This document shows, piece by piece, positions 1 through 8,555 of a DNA stretch of 64,000 nucleotides (positions are counted from its first letter, which is position 1; each line of letters starts with the position of its first letter). Origin of the DNA: Candidatus Anammoximicrobium sp. (GTDB lineage: Bacteria; Planctomycetota; Planctomycetia; Pirellulales; Pirellulaceae); assembly GCA_012515235.1 (NCBI GenBank), contig JAAYYU010000320.1, forward strand, positions 1 through 64,000, in the 5' to 3' direction. The notes below the pieces were generated by a model, which was given only the letters and a program-made list of their open reading frames with translations, was not told the origin of the DNA and did no database searches. The translations under genes were made by a program, and so were the position numbers.

Positions 1-128
1 ACGTCGAAGGTCTGGCCCCAGTCGCGGAAGGGACGATTCGTGCTGAGCACGATCGCTCCGGACTCATAGCGGGCCGCCACGACCTGGAACAGCAGGTTCG
101 CGCCGCGTCGGTCGATCGGCAAGTAACA
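1..128 (-). mobile_element. istB: IS21-family istB ATPase, C-terminal fragment (runs off the window)
   Basis: Read on the minus strand from about 128 down to 1, the sequence translates to YLPIDRRGANLLFQ, then VVAARYESGAIVLSTNRPF and RDWGQTF. This is the conserved C-terminal part of IstB, the AAA+ helper ATPase of IS21-family transposition (sensor-1 asparagine in STNRPF). The frame is lost just upstream near 124-130, where the expected EVGYLPID block carries one extra base, so this is a remnant. The adjoining recombinase frame reads over the same DNA in another phase. The rest of istB would lie left of the window. Confidence 0.7.
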
Positions 129-1485
129 CGACCTCGACCGGTGGCTCGATCAGCAGAGACGAGAGCCGGTTGGGGCCGATGAACAGAGATCGTCCGCATG
201 CAGCGTGACTGGCCCGATTGGCCTCGACGACTGCCCAGAATTGGACTGACTTCAGGATCGGCCCGGATTGGCCCACGGTTGCCCAATCGGTTGCCCAAAA
301 CGATGGACAAGACCGGGCAAAACGGGGCCATTTCGGGCAAAATTGGGAATTCTCTTTGGAGCAAGAAACCCCTTGTTTTCCCAGGGAAAACAGCATATTC
401 TTGGCTGAGAGCGGCCTTCCTACCGGGGGAGCTTTGCGTTCGCAAGAAACCCGGTTTTTGCCGGGTTTTTTCGTGTTTTTGTGCATCGACTCCCCCCTCT
501 CTGATGCACCGGATTGGCTCCCTGAGTGCATCGACTGCACCGGATTTTGCACCGGGTTGCCGGTCGGTTTCGATGCCGCCCGTGCGTAATCTGCATCTGT
601 GACCTGCCAATAGTGATCCTTCGCCACGTCTGTGCTGTGACCCAGCCACGCGGCTGCCACGAATGCCAGATACTCGGCCGCCAGTTCTGTAGCCCGACTC
701 GCCCGCAAGTTTTGGAACAACTTGGGCCACGGCTCCAACCCCGTCCGCTTGATGATCCGTTTCAGCTCCGTCCGTAAGTTGGAGTTTTTTCTCCGGTATC
801 GGCTAATGACGTAATCGGAGGGCGACGGCGGCCGTCCGAGTTGGCTTTCCTTCTGGTTGAACACGGCTTCGAGGTACGGCCGCAGTTCCGGGAAGATCGG
901 CACGACTCTGGAATCCTTCCCTTCGTGATGCTCGGTCTTGGGAGAGTGAACCGAAAACCGATCGGACTCCCAGTTGATGTCTTCCCACGTCAGCAGCAGA
1001 TGCTCAGATGGGCACCGCAGACCGCCGTAGCGGGACAGGGCGAAGAGCAAACGCCACTCGGCATCTGGGCACTCGGCCAGCACCTTCTCAGACATCGGCC
1101 TGTCAACGAAGAACTCTCGGTCCTTGTTCGCCTGAACGGAACAGCCCTTCATGTCTCCGAAGGGGTTCTCCGCAATCAGTCGCTTACGGAGTGCCGCCCT
1201 GAAGAACTGTTTGGCCCGGCCGCAGCAGCGTCTGATCGTGTTCTCTGCCATCTTGCCGCGCAGAGATTCTCGAAATTCGTCTGCGTCGCCCGGCGTAATC
1301 TCGCCCATCGGCCGATCAGAGCCGAAGAACTCGACCAGCCTCCTCCGTGCCTGTTCCAGATTCGTTATCGTGCTCGGCTTCAATTTGGGTCTGGCCTTGA
1401 TGTACGCCTCAATGAACGGCCCCAACGTGGTCAGATGGCCGCGATTCGCGTTGGCCAGACAGCCCTCCGCAGCTTTCTGGAACAA
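64..1485 (-). pseudogene. Tyrosine recombinase/integrase, N-terminally truncated
   Basis: Phage-type tyrosine recombinase. A SAM-like core-binding domain is seen at residues ~20-110 and a catalytic domain at ~125-310. The active-site arginine lies in RYGGLRCPSE, the usual HxLR box is written QNLRASR (Gln for His, usual in this planctomycete subgroup as I recall it), and the late His and nucleophile Tyr lie in WLGHSTDVAKDHYWQV. The frame has no ATG; it opens right after an in-frame stop at 1513-1515 with only a TTG at 1483-1485, and the N-terminal ~70-100 residues of the family are missing. The last ~130 residues are Lys/Arg-rich and then read over istB debris out of phase. Probably inactive. 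Confidence 0.75.
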
Positions 1486-1500
1486 CGCCGTCCCTTCCGG

Positions 1501-1758
1501 GCCGGAACTGCCTCACGCTGGACTGAACTACAGGAACGCGAGGGCGAGGTCGATGCGAGAAGCCCGGCTGACCTTGCCGAGTTCGTCGACTTGGCCGAGT
1601 TCATGGGGCGTCAGCCCGAATCCCTGCTACAGCGTGGAGATCTCCACAAATGCCGCCAGGCGCGCAACGCCGTGGTGCATGAACGTGAGATGGATTCCGG
1701 TCTTCTGGTAACGCTTACCCGCGTCCTTGATTGGCTTCGGTCACAGGGATTCGTTTGA
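1501..1758 (+). pseudogene. Possible HEPN-like protein, C-terminal fragment
   Basis: The + frame ending in TGA at 1756-1758 gives a coherent protein tail containing LAEFVDLAEFMGRQPESLL, CRQARNAVVHERE and LTRVLDWLRSQGFV. The RNAVVH stretch matches the R-x(4-6)-H signature of HEPN nucleotidyltransferase-associated or RNase domains. No start codon of its own is apparent; upstream this frame is simply antisense to the recombinase. I infer a gene whose 5' end was lost at about 1500, the same place where the recombinase on the opposite strand loses its N-terminus. It could also be a chance frame. Confidence 0.3.
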
Positions 1759-2374
1759 GGGAAAAAACGCGGACAGGGTGGCGTGAAAGAGAGCCGGGTG
1801 CCGGGATACGCGTACGTGGCGCCAAGTTGTTCCAACAGATGCTGGACGGCGTGATTGGCCAGGATGGGGAACCGTTCTCGCGACCTTTCGACAAGAAAGG
1901 CGACAATTTGGCAGTCGGTTTGTTGAACGGTGCCAAGGGGTGCTCCGCTCGGCACAACCAGAACCTCTGCCGCCAGAGACCTTCGAGCCCCCTTCACGTG
2001 AGGCAAGAGGGTCTCGGCGGCGATTGTTGCCGGCTCCGCCGCCGGCGCCGGCCGGAGCGGTGCGAGGCAGCGCAACACGGGCAGGATCGCGAGCAGACGG
2101 GGCGTGCCCCCGTTCCGTTCGGCCCGCGGCCGGGACGGTCCGTGCGGGCGAGAACCGTGGCCGAGCGTGCGGAGTTCATCGCACTTCCCGTCGTCGTGAG
2201 GGTCTTGCGGAATGGAACGGTTCTGTTGTTTGGACGGCGGCAACGAACGCTTGGCAGACTCGAACGAGGCGTCGTGAACGGAATTCGCCCGCGGTGCATT
2301 CTAGTCGCCGGCGCGGACGGGTCGATAAGGTAGCGGGGAAATTCTCGGGGTGAGGGTAGTGGGAGGAGCGAGTC
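1759..2374. other. Region without a recognisable gene
   Basis: About 600 bases with no convincing coding frame. The longest frames (minus strand 1611-2243 and overlapping + frames) have Arg/Pro/Ser-rich composition typical of antisense reading in GC-rich DNA. One minus-strand stretch (CQIVAFLVERSRERF) faintly recalls a serine resolvase, which is too weak to call. I read this as degraded accessory DNA plus the promoter region of the small gene at 2375. Confidence 0.5.
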
Positions 2375-2623
2375 ATGTGGCGTTCCGTCTTCCTGGCGAT
2401 CGGCGTGAGTTTTTGCATCTTGGGCCTGGAATGCCTGGTCGTGGACGCGGCCGTGCTGGCCGAATCGGCTCCGGGCTCCGTCGCGGCGATGGACGCTTAC
2501 AGCCTGAACGGCGCGGGTCGTGAGATCAAGACCGAAGAGTGGATGCCGTGGAGTTTCTTGGCGACAGGAACGGTGATCATCCTGTACTCGATCACTCTGC
2601 CCAAGAGGTTCCAGGCGGCGTAG
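2375..2623 (+). CDS. Small membrane protein, conserved hypothetical (82 aa)
   Basis: The protein has an N-terminal hydrophobic segment (FLAIGVSFCILGLECLVV) and a C-terminal one (SFLATGTVIILYSITL), separated by a polar loop with DAYSLNGAGREIKTEEW, so two membrane passes are predicted. The start is supported by a strong ribosome binding site, GGGAGGAGCGAGTC just before ATG. It resembles short planctomycete membrane proteins of unknown function. The stop is about 70 bases before the zincin gene, so the two may be co-transcribed. No function can be assigned. Confidence 0.75.
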   Translation: MWRSVFLAIGVSFCILGLECLVVDAAVLAESAPGSVAAMDAYSLNGAGREIKTEEWMPWSFLATGTVIILYSITLPKRFQAA

Positions 2624-2693
2624 GCCCGTGACTTCGATGCGACGTTCCGGCGTCGCTTTTTCTCCCTGTCCGCGCGATCCCCCGCGGCCTGTC

Positions 2694-3086
2694 ATGAAAT
2701 CTGAACTCCGCGACTACTTCGACCAACAACTGCAGGAAGTCATGGCGCAGCTGCCGCCGCGCGTACACGAGTTGCTGGAGGAAGTCACGCTGTACGTGGA
2801 AGATCACCCCTCGCGGAGCGTGATGCAGGAAATGGGCGTCCGCCGCCGCAACCAGCTGTGCGGGCTGTATACCGGCGTTCCGCTCACGCAGCGGCACGTG
2901 GAATTGTCGGGCGTGCTTTCCGACGCGATCTACATTTACCGCGAGGGCATTCTGGCCCAGGCCCAGGATCGCCGCGGCCGGCTCGACGAGGACGAGTTGC
3001 GCCGCCAGATCCGCATCACGGTGCTCCACGAACTGGGCCACTATCACGGACTGGAAGAACGCGAGCTGCACGAGTTAGGATACTAG
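2694..3086 (+). CDS. Zincin-like metallopeptidase family protein (DUF1025/MMP type)
   Basis: A 130-residue protein ending in the zincin signature HELGHYHGLEE (HExxHxxGxxE), with the two His as zinc ligands, Glu as the catalytic base and a late Glu as possible third ligand. The small size, the PPRVHELLEEVTLYVEDHP segment and the GLYTGVPLTQR block fit the family of short cytosolic possible zinc metallopeptidases (PF06262). The ATG at 2694 is chosen; a GTG at 2628 would add a 22-residue Arg/Pro-rich leader unlike the family. The substrate is unknown for this family. Confidence 0.85.
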   Translation: MKSELRDYFDQQLQEVMAQLPPRVHELLEEVTLYVEDHPSRSVMQEMGVRRRNQLCGLYTGVPLTQRHVELSGVLSDAIYIYREGILAQAQDRRGRLDEDELRRQIRITVLHELGHYHGLEERELHELGY

Positions 3087-3122
3087 CCGCGGAGTGTCAA
3101 TGCACGGCCTGCTCGTTGGACC

Positions 3123-3310
3123 GCCGGGACGTGCTGCGGGCGGCTCCTGTTCGACGACATCACGCAGCCCGACACCCCCAGGTCGTTCACGCCGACCCTG
3201 GCCGCCGAAATCCTGGATTTCGTGGCCAGCGCATGGGACAAGGTTGAAGTGTTGCTGATTCACTGCGACGTGGGCTTGTCCAGGTCGCCGGCCGTCGCGG
3301 GTCATCAGCG
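3123..3310 (+). pseudogene. Dual-specificity/tyrosine phosphatase-like fragment
   Basis: One + frame without a proper start reads RLLFDDITQPDTP, then TLAAEILDFVASAWDKVEVL and LLIHCDVGLSRSPAVAG. HCDVGLSRS is the HCx(5)R phosphate-binding loop of cysteine-dependent phosphatases (Cys nucleophile, Arg phosphate binder), and the preceding block matches the FDDI..P segment of a bacterial family of this kind. Both ends are missing: upstream there is no start or fold beginning, and downstream the sequence turns Arg/Asp-rich without homology. I infer a deletion remnant. Confidence 0.55.
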
Positions 3311-3365
3311 TTACGCCCAAAGACCGATCGCAGATGTGCCGGTCCACGATGTTGTTGATGGGGAG

Positions 3366-3442
3366 TCAAAAAGGGCTCAGGACTTTTTGCGGAACGGCCC
3401 GGAGGGTGCTTCGCACAAAACAGTCCTGCCCCCTTTTTCGCT
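3366..3442. repeat. Imperfect inverted repeat, possible dispersed element or terminator
   Basis: Left arm TCAAAAAGGGCTCAGGACT (from about 3366) and right arm AGTCCTGCCCCCTTTTTCG (to about 3443) are inverted copies with a few mismatches, enclosing about 35 bases. It lies just beyond the 3' end of the minus-strand GH116-like gene (stop at 3480), where it could act as a terminator. The GGGCAGG/CCTG core also recalls the GGGGTCAGG-ended elements near 17.3 and 56.5 kb. Confidence 0.45.
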
Positions 3443-3479
3443 TCACCCGTTTGGTGCTTGGAGGGCGAGTCTGGGGCAT

Positions 3480-6400
3480 TCAGGAAATCTGGACCTGCAG
3501 CATCTGCGTAGCCGCGAGCAGCACCGGCTCGGCGAACGTGATCCGCGCGCGGCCGGCTTTCCGTTCCATCGTGACGGTCAGCGATTTCCCGGGGGCGGTT
3601 GCGGTGGCCTGGGTCGGGCGCGAGTTTTCCGGCACGGCGAACTCCAGGGAATTCAGGCGGAGTTGGCCGAACTTCACTTCGATCGTGTCCGTCTGCTTGC
3701 CGCCTTCGCGTTTCTGGGTGAACGTCCCCCAGCCCTCGGCGGTCGTGAAGGCGGCGCGGAAATTGTCCGGTGTCAGGCGCGGGGCGAAAGCCAGATGGCC
3801 CTTGGGTCCGTGGTACTCGTAGCCGCAGGCGGCCAGGTACACGCCATAGCTGGCCATCGAGCGGGCGTAGTGGTCGCCGCACTCGACTTCGTTCCACGGA
3901 TTCCGCCGCGCGGCGTGGTAGCGGTCGTGGATCATGCGGGTGACGGCCAAGCCCTCGGTGACCAGGCCTTCCCAGATCATGTGGCCGGCCACCTGGTACT
4001 CGAAGCCGTTCATGCACTCGTTGAAATAGCCTGCGGCCCAGTTGGGGCCTTTGCCCTTGGCTTTGTCGTAATTCCAATCGGCCCGCGGGAAGGTACACAT
4101 CAGTAAGCCGCCTTCGCCGGGCATGGCGTACCAGCGGCCGGGCTTGTTCGCCTCGCGGTACGGGCCCACGTCGGGCGTGAAGTTGTAGCGCCACAACGAC
4201 CGGAGCGCGGCCTGGGTTTCCTTCTCCGGCAACACGCGGCCCAAGGCCAGTTGATACGCCCAGCTTTGCCCGAACACCTGGTCGATGTGGCAGCCCGTGC
4301 CGGAGTTGATCGCTTCGGGATGTTCTTCATCGGCCCGGTTGATGAAGTACTCGCCGTCGAACAGCTGCTCGACGATCGCCGCACGGCCCTTGTCGAAGAT
4401 CTGGCGGCACTGCAGCGCGAACGCTTCCTCGCCCACTTCGCGGGCCATCTCTTCCCCGGCGTGGAGCGAGGCCAGGTACAGCGAACTGAGCCACGCCACG
4501 GGGCCGTACCAGTCGGCGTCCAGCGTATTGTGCTGTTTGCCCTCGATCAGTCCGTCGCCGTTGGCGTCCTCGCGGATCAGGTACTCCAAGGCCCTTCTCA
4601 CTCCCGGCCAGATGCGTTGCAGGAACGCGGCGTCCGGCGACATCTGGTGTTCGCGGCAGGCCCGCAGGATCGCGCCGGCTTGGCCGTCCACGGCCGGCGC
4701 ATTGTTGAACTCGCCGCGGAACAGGATGGCGCCGTCCTCGCGCTGCGCCAGGCCAAAATCGACCCGCTCGCGGAGAATCCGTTCGAATTCCGGAAACAGC
4801 CGGCCGACGGCGTGGGCGTAATGCCAGACGTGACCGCAAGTGCCGGCACAGCAGCCGACGCCTTCCCAGCCCCAAAAGCGGCCGCTGGCAAACCGGAAGC
4901 AGGTCGAGGTGGCCAGGGTCGAGGTGTTGGCAAACGTGCGATCCAGGAACCAGATGGGCAGTGTCGAATCGTACCAGGTGTCGCGCCACAGTCGCGTGCG
5001 CTGGCACAGCGTCTCGAAGTTGGCCGCCAGATGTTCGGCCACGGCCAGCGCCGACGGGAACCGCTGGGCGTAGTAACGGCCGGTCAAGCCGAACTTCTCG
5101 TTCAGCTTCAGGTTCGGGAAGTGCCAGGTCACGAGGAATGTGACCCTTGCCGACTGGCCGGGCTGAAGAGTCAGCTTTCGGGTCAGTGATCCGGCCAGTT
5201 TTTGACCGAACGGTCTGACGGCGGAGGCGTCGGAGCCGGCAGGGCTGCGTGTAAAGATGCCTTGCGGCAATTGCGAATCGGCCAGCGACGTGGTGGCGAC
5301 GTCGCCGGGTTGCGGAGCGAGCAGCGCCAGGCCCAGCGTGCCGAAATCGGCTTCGTCCTGCAGCGGACCGGCCGCCACGCGCGGCTTGTCGCTGAACACG
5401 ATGTGGTCAACGCCGACGTTGCCCCAGCCGCCGCGTTCGTCGTCCACGATCTGCAGCCGGGCCGTCTTGCCCAGCCAGCGGCGCACGTCCCAACTGTTGG
5501 CAGACATCCGGTTGTCGTTGGCTCCGGTGGCCGAGACGACGGCTTTGTCTTCCACGATCAAGTTCATACACGTGCGTCCGGCGTGGGCTCCGCCGCCGAT
5601 CAAAAAGTTGATGTAGTTCCGTTCGATCACAAACGCCCGGCTGGTCAGCGTGCCGACGTGCGCGTCGCCGCCGCCGACATTTTCGCCTTGGCGCGTGTTG
5701 TGCGTGTTCACCAGTCGCTTGCCTTGCCCGCCCACGTCGCCTTGGTAGTTCGGCATCTTGGCCTTTTCGATCGGCCCGCTGCCGAAGGCCGTACCGGTCG
5801 CTTGCCAGCCCTCGTAAATCTCTTTTTCAAAGTCCTCGAACGCGACGTCCGGCCTGGGCTCCGGCTCCTTGACGGGCGGCGGCGACTCGGCACTGCACTC
5901 CAGGAAAGTCAACTGTTCCTTGCGGACCACGCGGTTGCGGCGCAAGCCGGATTGGTTCGGCGCGCTGTGCAGACAGACCGCGTTCTCCAGCCAACCGGCC
6001 AGTTCGGCTTCAATCTTGGCAGGCCCGTTGTTCTGGACCGTAAACTGCAGCACGGTTGCCGGGAGCGACGAATCGTCGGTGTTCAGCGGCACCAGCGGCG
6101 AGAACGCTTCCAACGACACGCTGGCCGGGCACTGCGGATCCCGGTACTCGACGCGGCCGATCGGGTACTCGCCGCGGAACGCGATCTCGCTCCAGCCGGT
6201 GCGGTCCAGCGCGCGGACTTGCGTCCGGTCGTTCGCGGCGATCAGCAGCGCGAACCCTTGATCCAGCGGCGAAACCGGCGTCAGCGGATGCGCGTAGTGA
6301 TCCGCCCCGGTCCCGATGTGTTTGTTGAAGATATCCCAGTGCCACAGCTTGCCGTCGCCGCCCAGGTACAACTGTCCGGCGCAGAAGCCGCCGACCGGCA

Positions 6401-6674
6401 TGCCGATTTTCTCCAATTCCGGCCCGCGGTACACCGTCGGCTCGCCCCGCGCCGTGAGCGATTTGAGCCACTCCGGCGACAGCCGCTTGTCGGCCGGCAC
6501 CAGCTTTTCGAAGTCCTTCGCCTCGAACGGCCCCGCCACCGCCGGGCCGGCGTTCAGCCAAGCAGTTGCGGCCGCTGCCGTCCCGGCCAGTTCCAGGAAC
6601 TCGCGGCGTGTGGCCTTGGGTCCGCAACTCGATGAGGAACAGCCGCAGGGCTGACTTTGCGATGCTTCCGACAT
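3480..6674 (-). CDS. GH116/GBA2-like secreted glycoside hydrolase (DUF608)
   Basis: A 1064-residue protein with a twin-arginine leader (TRREFLELAGTAAAATAW, residues ~22-40), so probable Tat export. The N-terminal beta-sandwich (GBA2_N type, ~75-560) starts with GGFCAGQLYLGGDGKLWHWD; the (alpha/alpha)6 barrel (DUF608/GH116 catalytic region, ~600-980) contains WLSSLYLASL, GCHIDQVFGQSWA and NECMNGFEYQVAGHMIWEGL. A lectin-like segment appears inserted at ~290-430. The acid/base Asp candidate (CHIDQ) is present, but the block usually written NTYDIEFYG is NTLDADWYG here, so the expected nucleophile Glu seems replaced and the activity is uncertain. The gene stands alone. Confidence 0.82.
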   Translation of the reverse strand: MSEASQSQPCGCSSSSCGPKATRREFLELAGTAAAATAWLNAGPAVAGPFEAKDFEKLVPADKRLSPEWLKSLTARGEPTVYRGPELEKIGMPVGGFCAGQLYLGGDGKLWHWDIFNKHIGTGADHYAHPLTPVSPLDQGFALLIAANDRTQVRALDRTGWSEIAFRGEYPIGRVEYRDPQCPASVSLEAFSPLVPLNTDDSSLPATVLQFTVQNNGPAKIEAELAGWLENAVCLHSAPNQSGLRRNRVVRKEQLTFLECSAESPPPVKEPEPRPDVAFEDFEKEIYEGWQATGTAFGSGPIEKAKMPNYQGDVGGQGKRLVNTHNTRQGENVGGGDAHVGTLTSRAFVIERNYINFLIGGGAHAGRTCMNLIVEDKAVVSATGANDNRMSANSWDVRRWLGKTARLQIVDDERGGWGNVGVDHIVFSDKPRVAAGPLQDEADFGTLGLALLAPQPGDVATTSLADSQLPQGIFTRSPAGSDASAVRPFGQKLAGSLTRKLTLQPGQSARVTFLVTWHFPNLKLNEKFGLTGRYYAQRFPSALAVAEHLAANFETLCQRTRLWRDTWYDSTLPIWFLDRTFANTSTLATSTCFRFASGRFWGWEGVGCCAGTCGHVWHYAHAVGRLFPEFERILRERVDFGLAQREDGAILFRGEFNNAPAVDGQAGAILRACREHQMSPDAAFLQRIWPGVRRALEYLIREDANGDGLIEGKQHNTLDADWYGPVAWLSSLYLASLHAGEEMAREVGEEAFALQCRQIFDKGRAAIVEQLFDGEYFINRADEEHPEAINSGTGCHIDQVFGQSWAYQLALGRVLPEKETQAALRSLWRYNFTPDVGPYREANKPGRWYAMPGEGGLLMCTFPRADWNYDKAKGKGPNWAAGYFNECMNGFEYQVAGHMIWEGLVTEGLAVTRMIHDRYHAARRNPWNEVECGDHYARSMASYGVYLAACGYEYHGPKGHLAFAPRLTPDNFRAAFTTAEGWGTFTQKREGGKQTDTIEVKFGQLRLNSLEFAVPENSRPTQATATAPGKSLTVTMERKAGRARITFAEPVLLAATQMLQVQIS

Positions 6675-7025
6675 GACGTTCTCCCGCCGGGGGTCAGTGA
6701 CCGATCTGTCGCGCGTCAGGTCCGCGCCCGCTAACGGCCTGTGCCGTCCGCGGCTCGACGATAGGGCAGCGCGAGCAGGCGGTCAAGATGCCTGTGCGAC
6801 GCTGCGACGCCGTCGATGCCGGCTGCATTGGGTGCCGTCCGGGCTCGGAGGCTCGCAGCCAGTCGCCTTTTTGCAGCAGGCTGTTAAGATAGCGGCTGGC
6901 AGCGCCGGCTTCAGCCGGTTTCGACCGCAGGAAGGCAGACGGTAAGCCCGGTTTTGGGCTGGGAGGCGGCAGTAGGGTATTCCGGCATGGAGAGCGGGGC
7001 CAATCGCCGCCGCGGACACAGGTTG
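6675..7025. other. Intergenic region, no gene seen
   Basis: About 350 bases between the starts of the GH116-like gene (minus) and the end of the small membrane protein gene (minus). Open frames here overlap each other and have low-complexity Arg/Ala/Gly composition. It should contain the promoter for the GH116-like gene; no clear -35/-10 pair stands out. Confidence 0.5.
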
Positions 7026-7217
7026 CTAAACCTGTTCCTTCCAGGTCGTCCAACTCAGAAATCCCAGGCCGGCGGAGCAGATGATGAACGCGATATCCAT
7101 CATCAGGTTGGCCTTTTTGAACGGCGCCATCCAGGACGGCGTTGCCAAGTCCCACAAGAAAAGCACAAACAGGACCGCAGAAATGGCCAGTCCCGTAATA
7201 CACAACGCCTTCGGCAT
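7026..7217 (-). CDS. Small two-pass membrane protein (63 aa), hypothetical
   Basis: The protein is nearly all membrane: MPKALCITGLAISAVLFVLF forms the first segment, then DLATPSWMAPFKKANLMMD, then IAFIICSAGLGFLSWTTWKEQ as the second. Short proteins of this layout recur in planctomycete genomes, without known function. The next + gene starts at 7393, so the 175 bases in between serve divergent transcription. Confidence 0.7.
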   Translation of the reverse strand: MPKALCITGLAISAVLFVLFLWDLATPSWMAPFKKANLMMDIAFIICSAGLGFLSWTTWKEQV

Positions 7218-7392
7218 GCGATGCGTCCTCGAAGCTGCATTAATCGGCGTACTTCGTCTTGTCCCTGTAATCGGACTAGTATAGTCGAATGGACTCCCTT
7301 GTCACCAGTCTAGTTCCTCGATCTCCGGAAACGACTGGGGTCAGGTCCGCAAGGGACGCTTTTTTCCAATTTTACCTACGCAAAGGCGGAAA

Positions 7393-8541
7393 ATGACAGA
7401 GTTTTCGAATGGTTGGCAGCGTTTCCGGCAGCAGATGCCTGTCGCCCGGCGTTTTGCGTACCTGGATCATGCGGCGACCGCGCCGATTTCAGGTCCGGCC
7501 AGCGAGGCGGTGGAAGCCTGGTTGCGGCAGGCCGCCGAGTTGGGCGGTGCGGCCTGGCCCGAGTGGGAGGAAAGCGTCCAGCAAGTGCGGCGAACGGCAG
7601 CGGACTTGATCGGCGCGGCGGCGGACGAAGTCGCCCTGGTCCCGAACACTACGGCGGGGATCAACCTTGTGGCGGAAGGATTTCCCTGGCGCGACGGCGA
7701 CAATGTCGTCACGCTGGCCAACGAGTTTCCGTCGAATCAATATCCGTGGATGAACCTGGCTGGGCGGGGCGTCGAGACACGGCGGGTGCCGGTCGAGGAC
7801 GGCCGAGTGGATTTGGATCGTCTGGCCGACGCTTGCGACGGACGGACGCGGGTGGTGTCGGTCAGTTGGATCGGCTACGCCAGCGGCTGGCGGATGGACC
7901 TCGAGACGCTGGTCGCCCTGGCTCACGCGCGGGGAGCGCTCGTATTTCTGGACGCCATCCAGGGGCTGGGCGTGTTTCCCATGAACGTTCGCCGCGTGGG
8001 GGTGGACTTTCTGGCGGCCGACGGGCACAAATGGCTGCTGGGGCCGGAAGGCGCGGGCCTGCTTTTCGTCCGCCGCGAGCAGTTGTCCCTGTTGCGGCCG
8101 CTGAGCATCGGTTGGAACAGCGTGGTTGACGCCTACGATTTCAGCCGCATCGAACTGACTCTGCGACCGGACGCCGCGCGGTACGAGGGCGGATCGCGGA
8201 ACATGGTGGGCCATTTGGCGCTGGGCGCCAGTCTGCGGCTGCTGGCCAGCCTGGGGCTCGGCCCAGACTCCTCCGCGCTGGCCGACCGGGTGCTCGCCGT
8301 GACCGACCTCGCCGTGCGACGCCTGGAAGCGATCGGGGCCGAGATCAGGAGTTGCCGAGATCCCCAGCATCGGTCGGGCATTTTGGCTTTCGCAATGCCG
8401 GGACGCGATCCGGCGGATCTTCGTCGCCGCTGTCTGCAGGCCGACGTGGTGTTGAGTGTCCGCGGCGGCAACTTGCGGATCAGCCCGCACGCGTACAATG
8501 ACGAAAGCGACCTGGAACGTTTGATTGAATGCCTTCGGTAA
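7393..8541 (+). CDS. Class V aminotransferase-fold PLP enzyme (cysteine desulfurase/kynureninase-like)
   Basis: A 382-residue fold-type I PLP enzyme. Marks in order: substrate loop LDHAATAPIS (~24-33), PNTTAGIN (~84-91) for cofactor phosphate, FLDAIQGLG (Asp187 pairs with the pyridine nitrogen), and ADGHKWLLGPEG with Lys213 as Schiff-base lysine. The C-terminal domain contains RRCLQADVVLSVRGGNLRISPH, as in SufS/NifS-like and selenocysteine-lyase-like enzymes. No active-site Cys loop of true desulfurases is evident, so the reaction is open. The next gene begins 15 bases after its stop, suggesting co-transcription. Confidence 0.85.
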   Translation: MTEFSNGWQRFRQQMPVARRFAYLDHAATAPISGPASEAVEAWLRQAAELGGAAWPEWEESVQQVRRTAADLIGAAADEVALVPNTTAGINLVAEGFPWRDGDNVVTLANEFPSNQYPWMNLAGRGVETRRVPVEDGRVDLDRLADACDGRTRVVSVSWIGYASGWRMDLETLVALAHARGALVFLDAIQGLGVFPMNVRRVGVDFLAADGHKWLLGPEGAGLLFVRREQLSLLRPLSIGWNSVVDAYDFSRIELTLRPDAARYEGGSRNMVGHLALGASLRLLASLGLGPDSSALADRVLAVTDLAVRRLEAIGAEIRSCRDPQHRSGILAFAMPGRDPADLRRRCLQADVVLSVRGGNLRISPHAYNDESDLERLIECLR

Positions 8542-8555
8542 TCAGGAGACTTCGG

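Noticed and set aside
448..475. AAACCCGGTTTTTGCCGGGTTTTTT-type terminator hairpin inside the recombinase frame
   Set aside because: It looks like a + strand intrinsic terminator, but no + strand gene precedes it. On the minus strand it is within the Lys-rich recombinase tail and lacks a U-run.
1611..2243. Minus-strand frame with a faint serine-resolvase (IS607-like) look
   Set aside because: Only the short VERSRERF region is suggestive. No catalytic Ser block or transposase partner was found.
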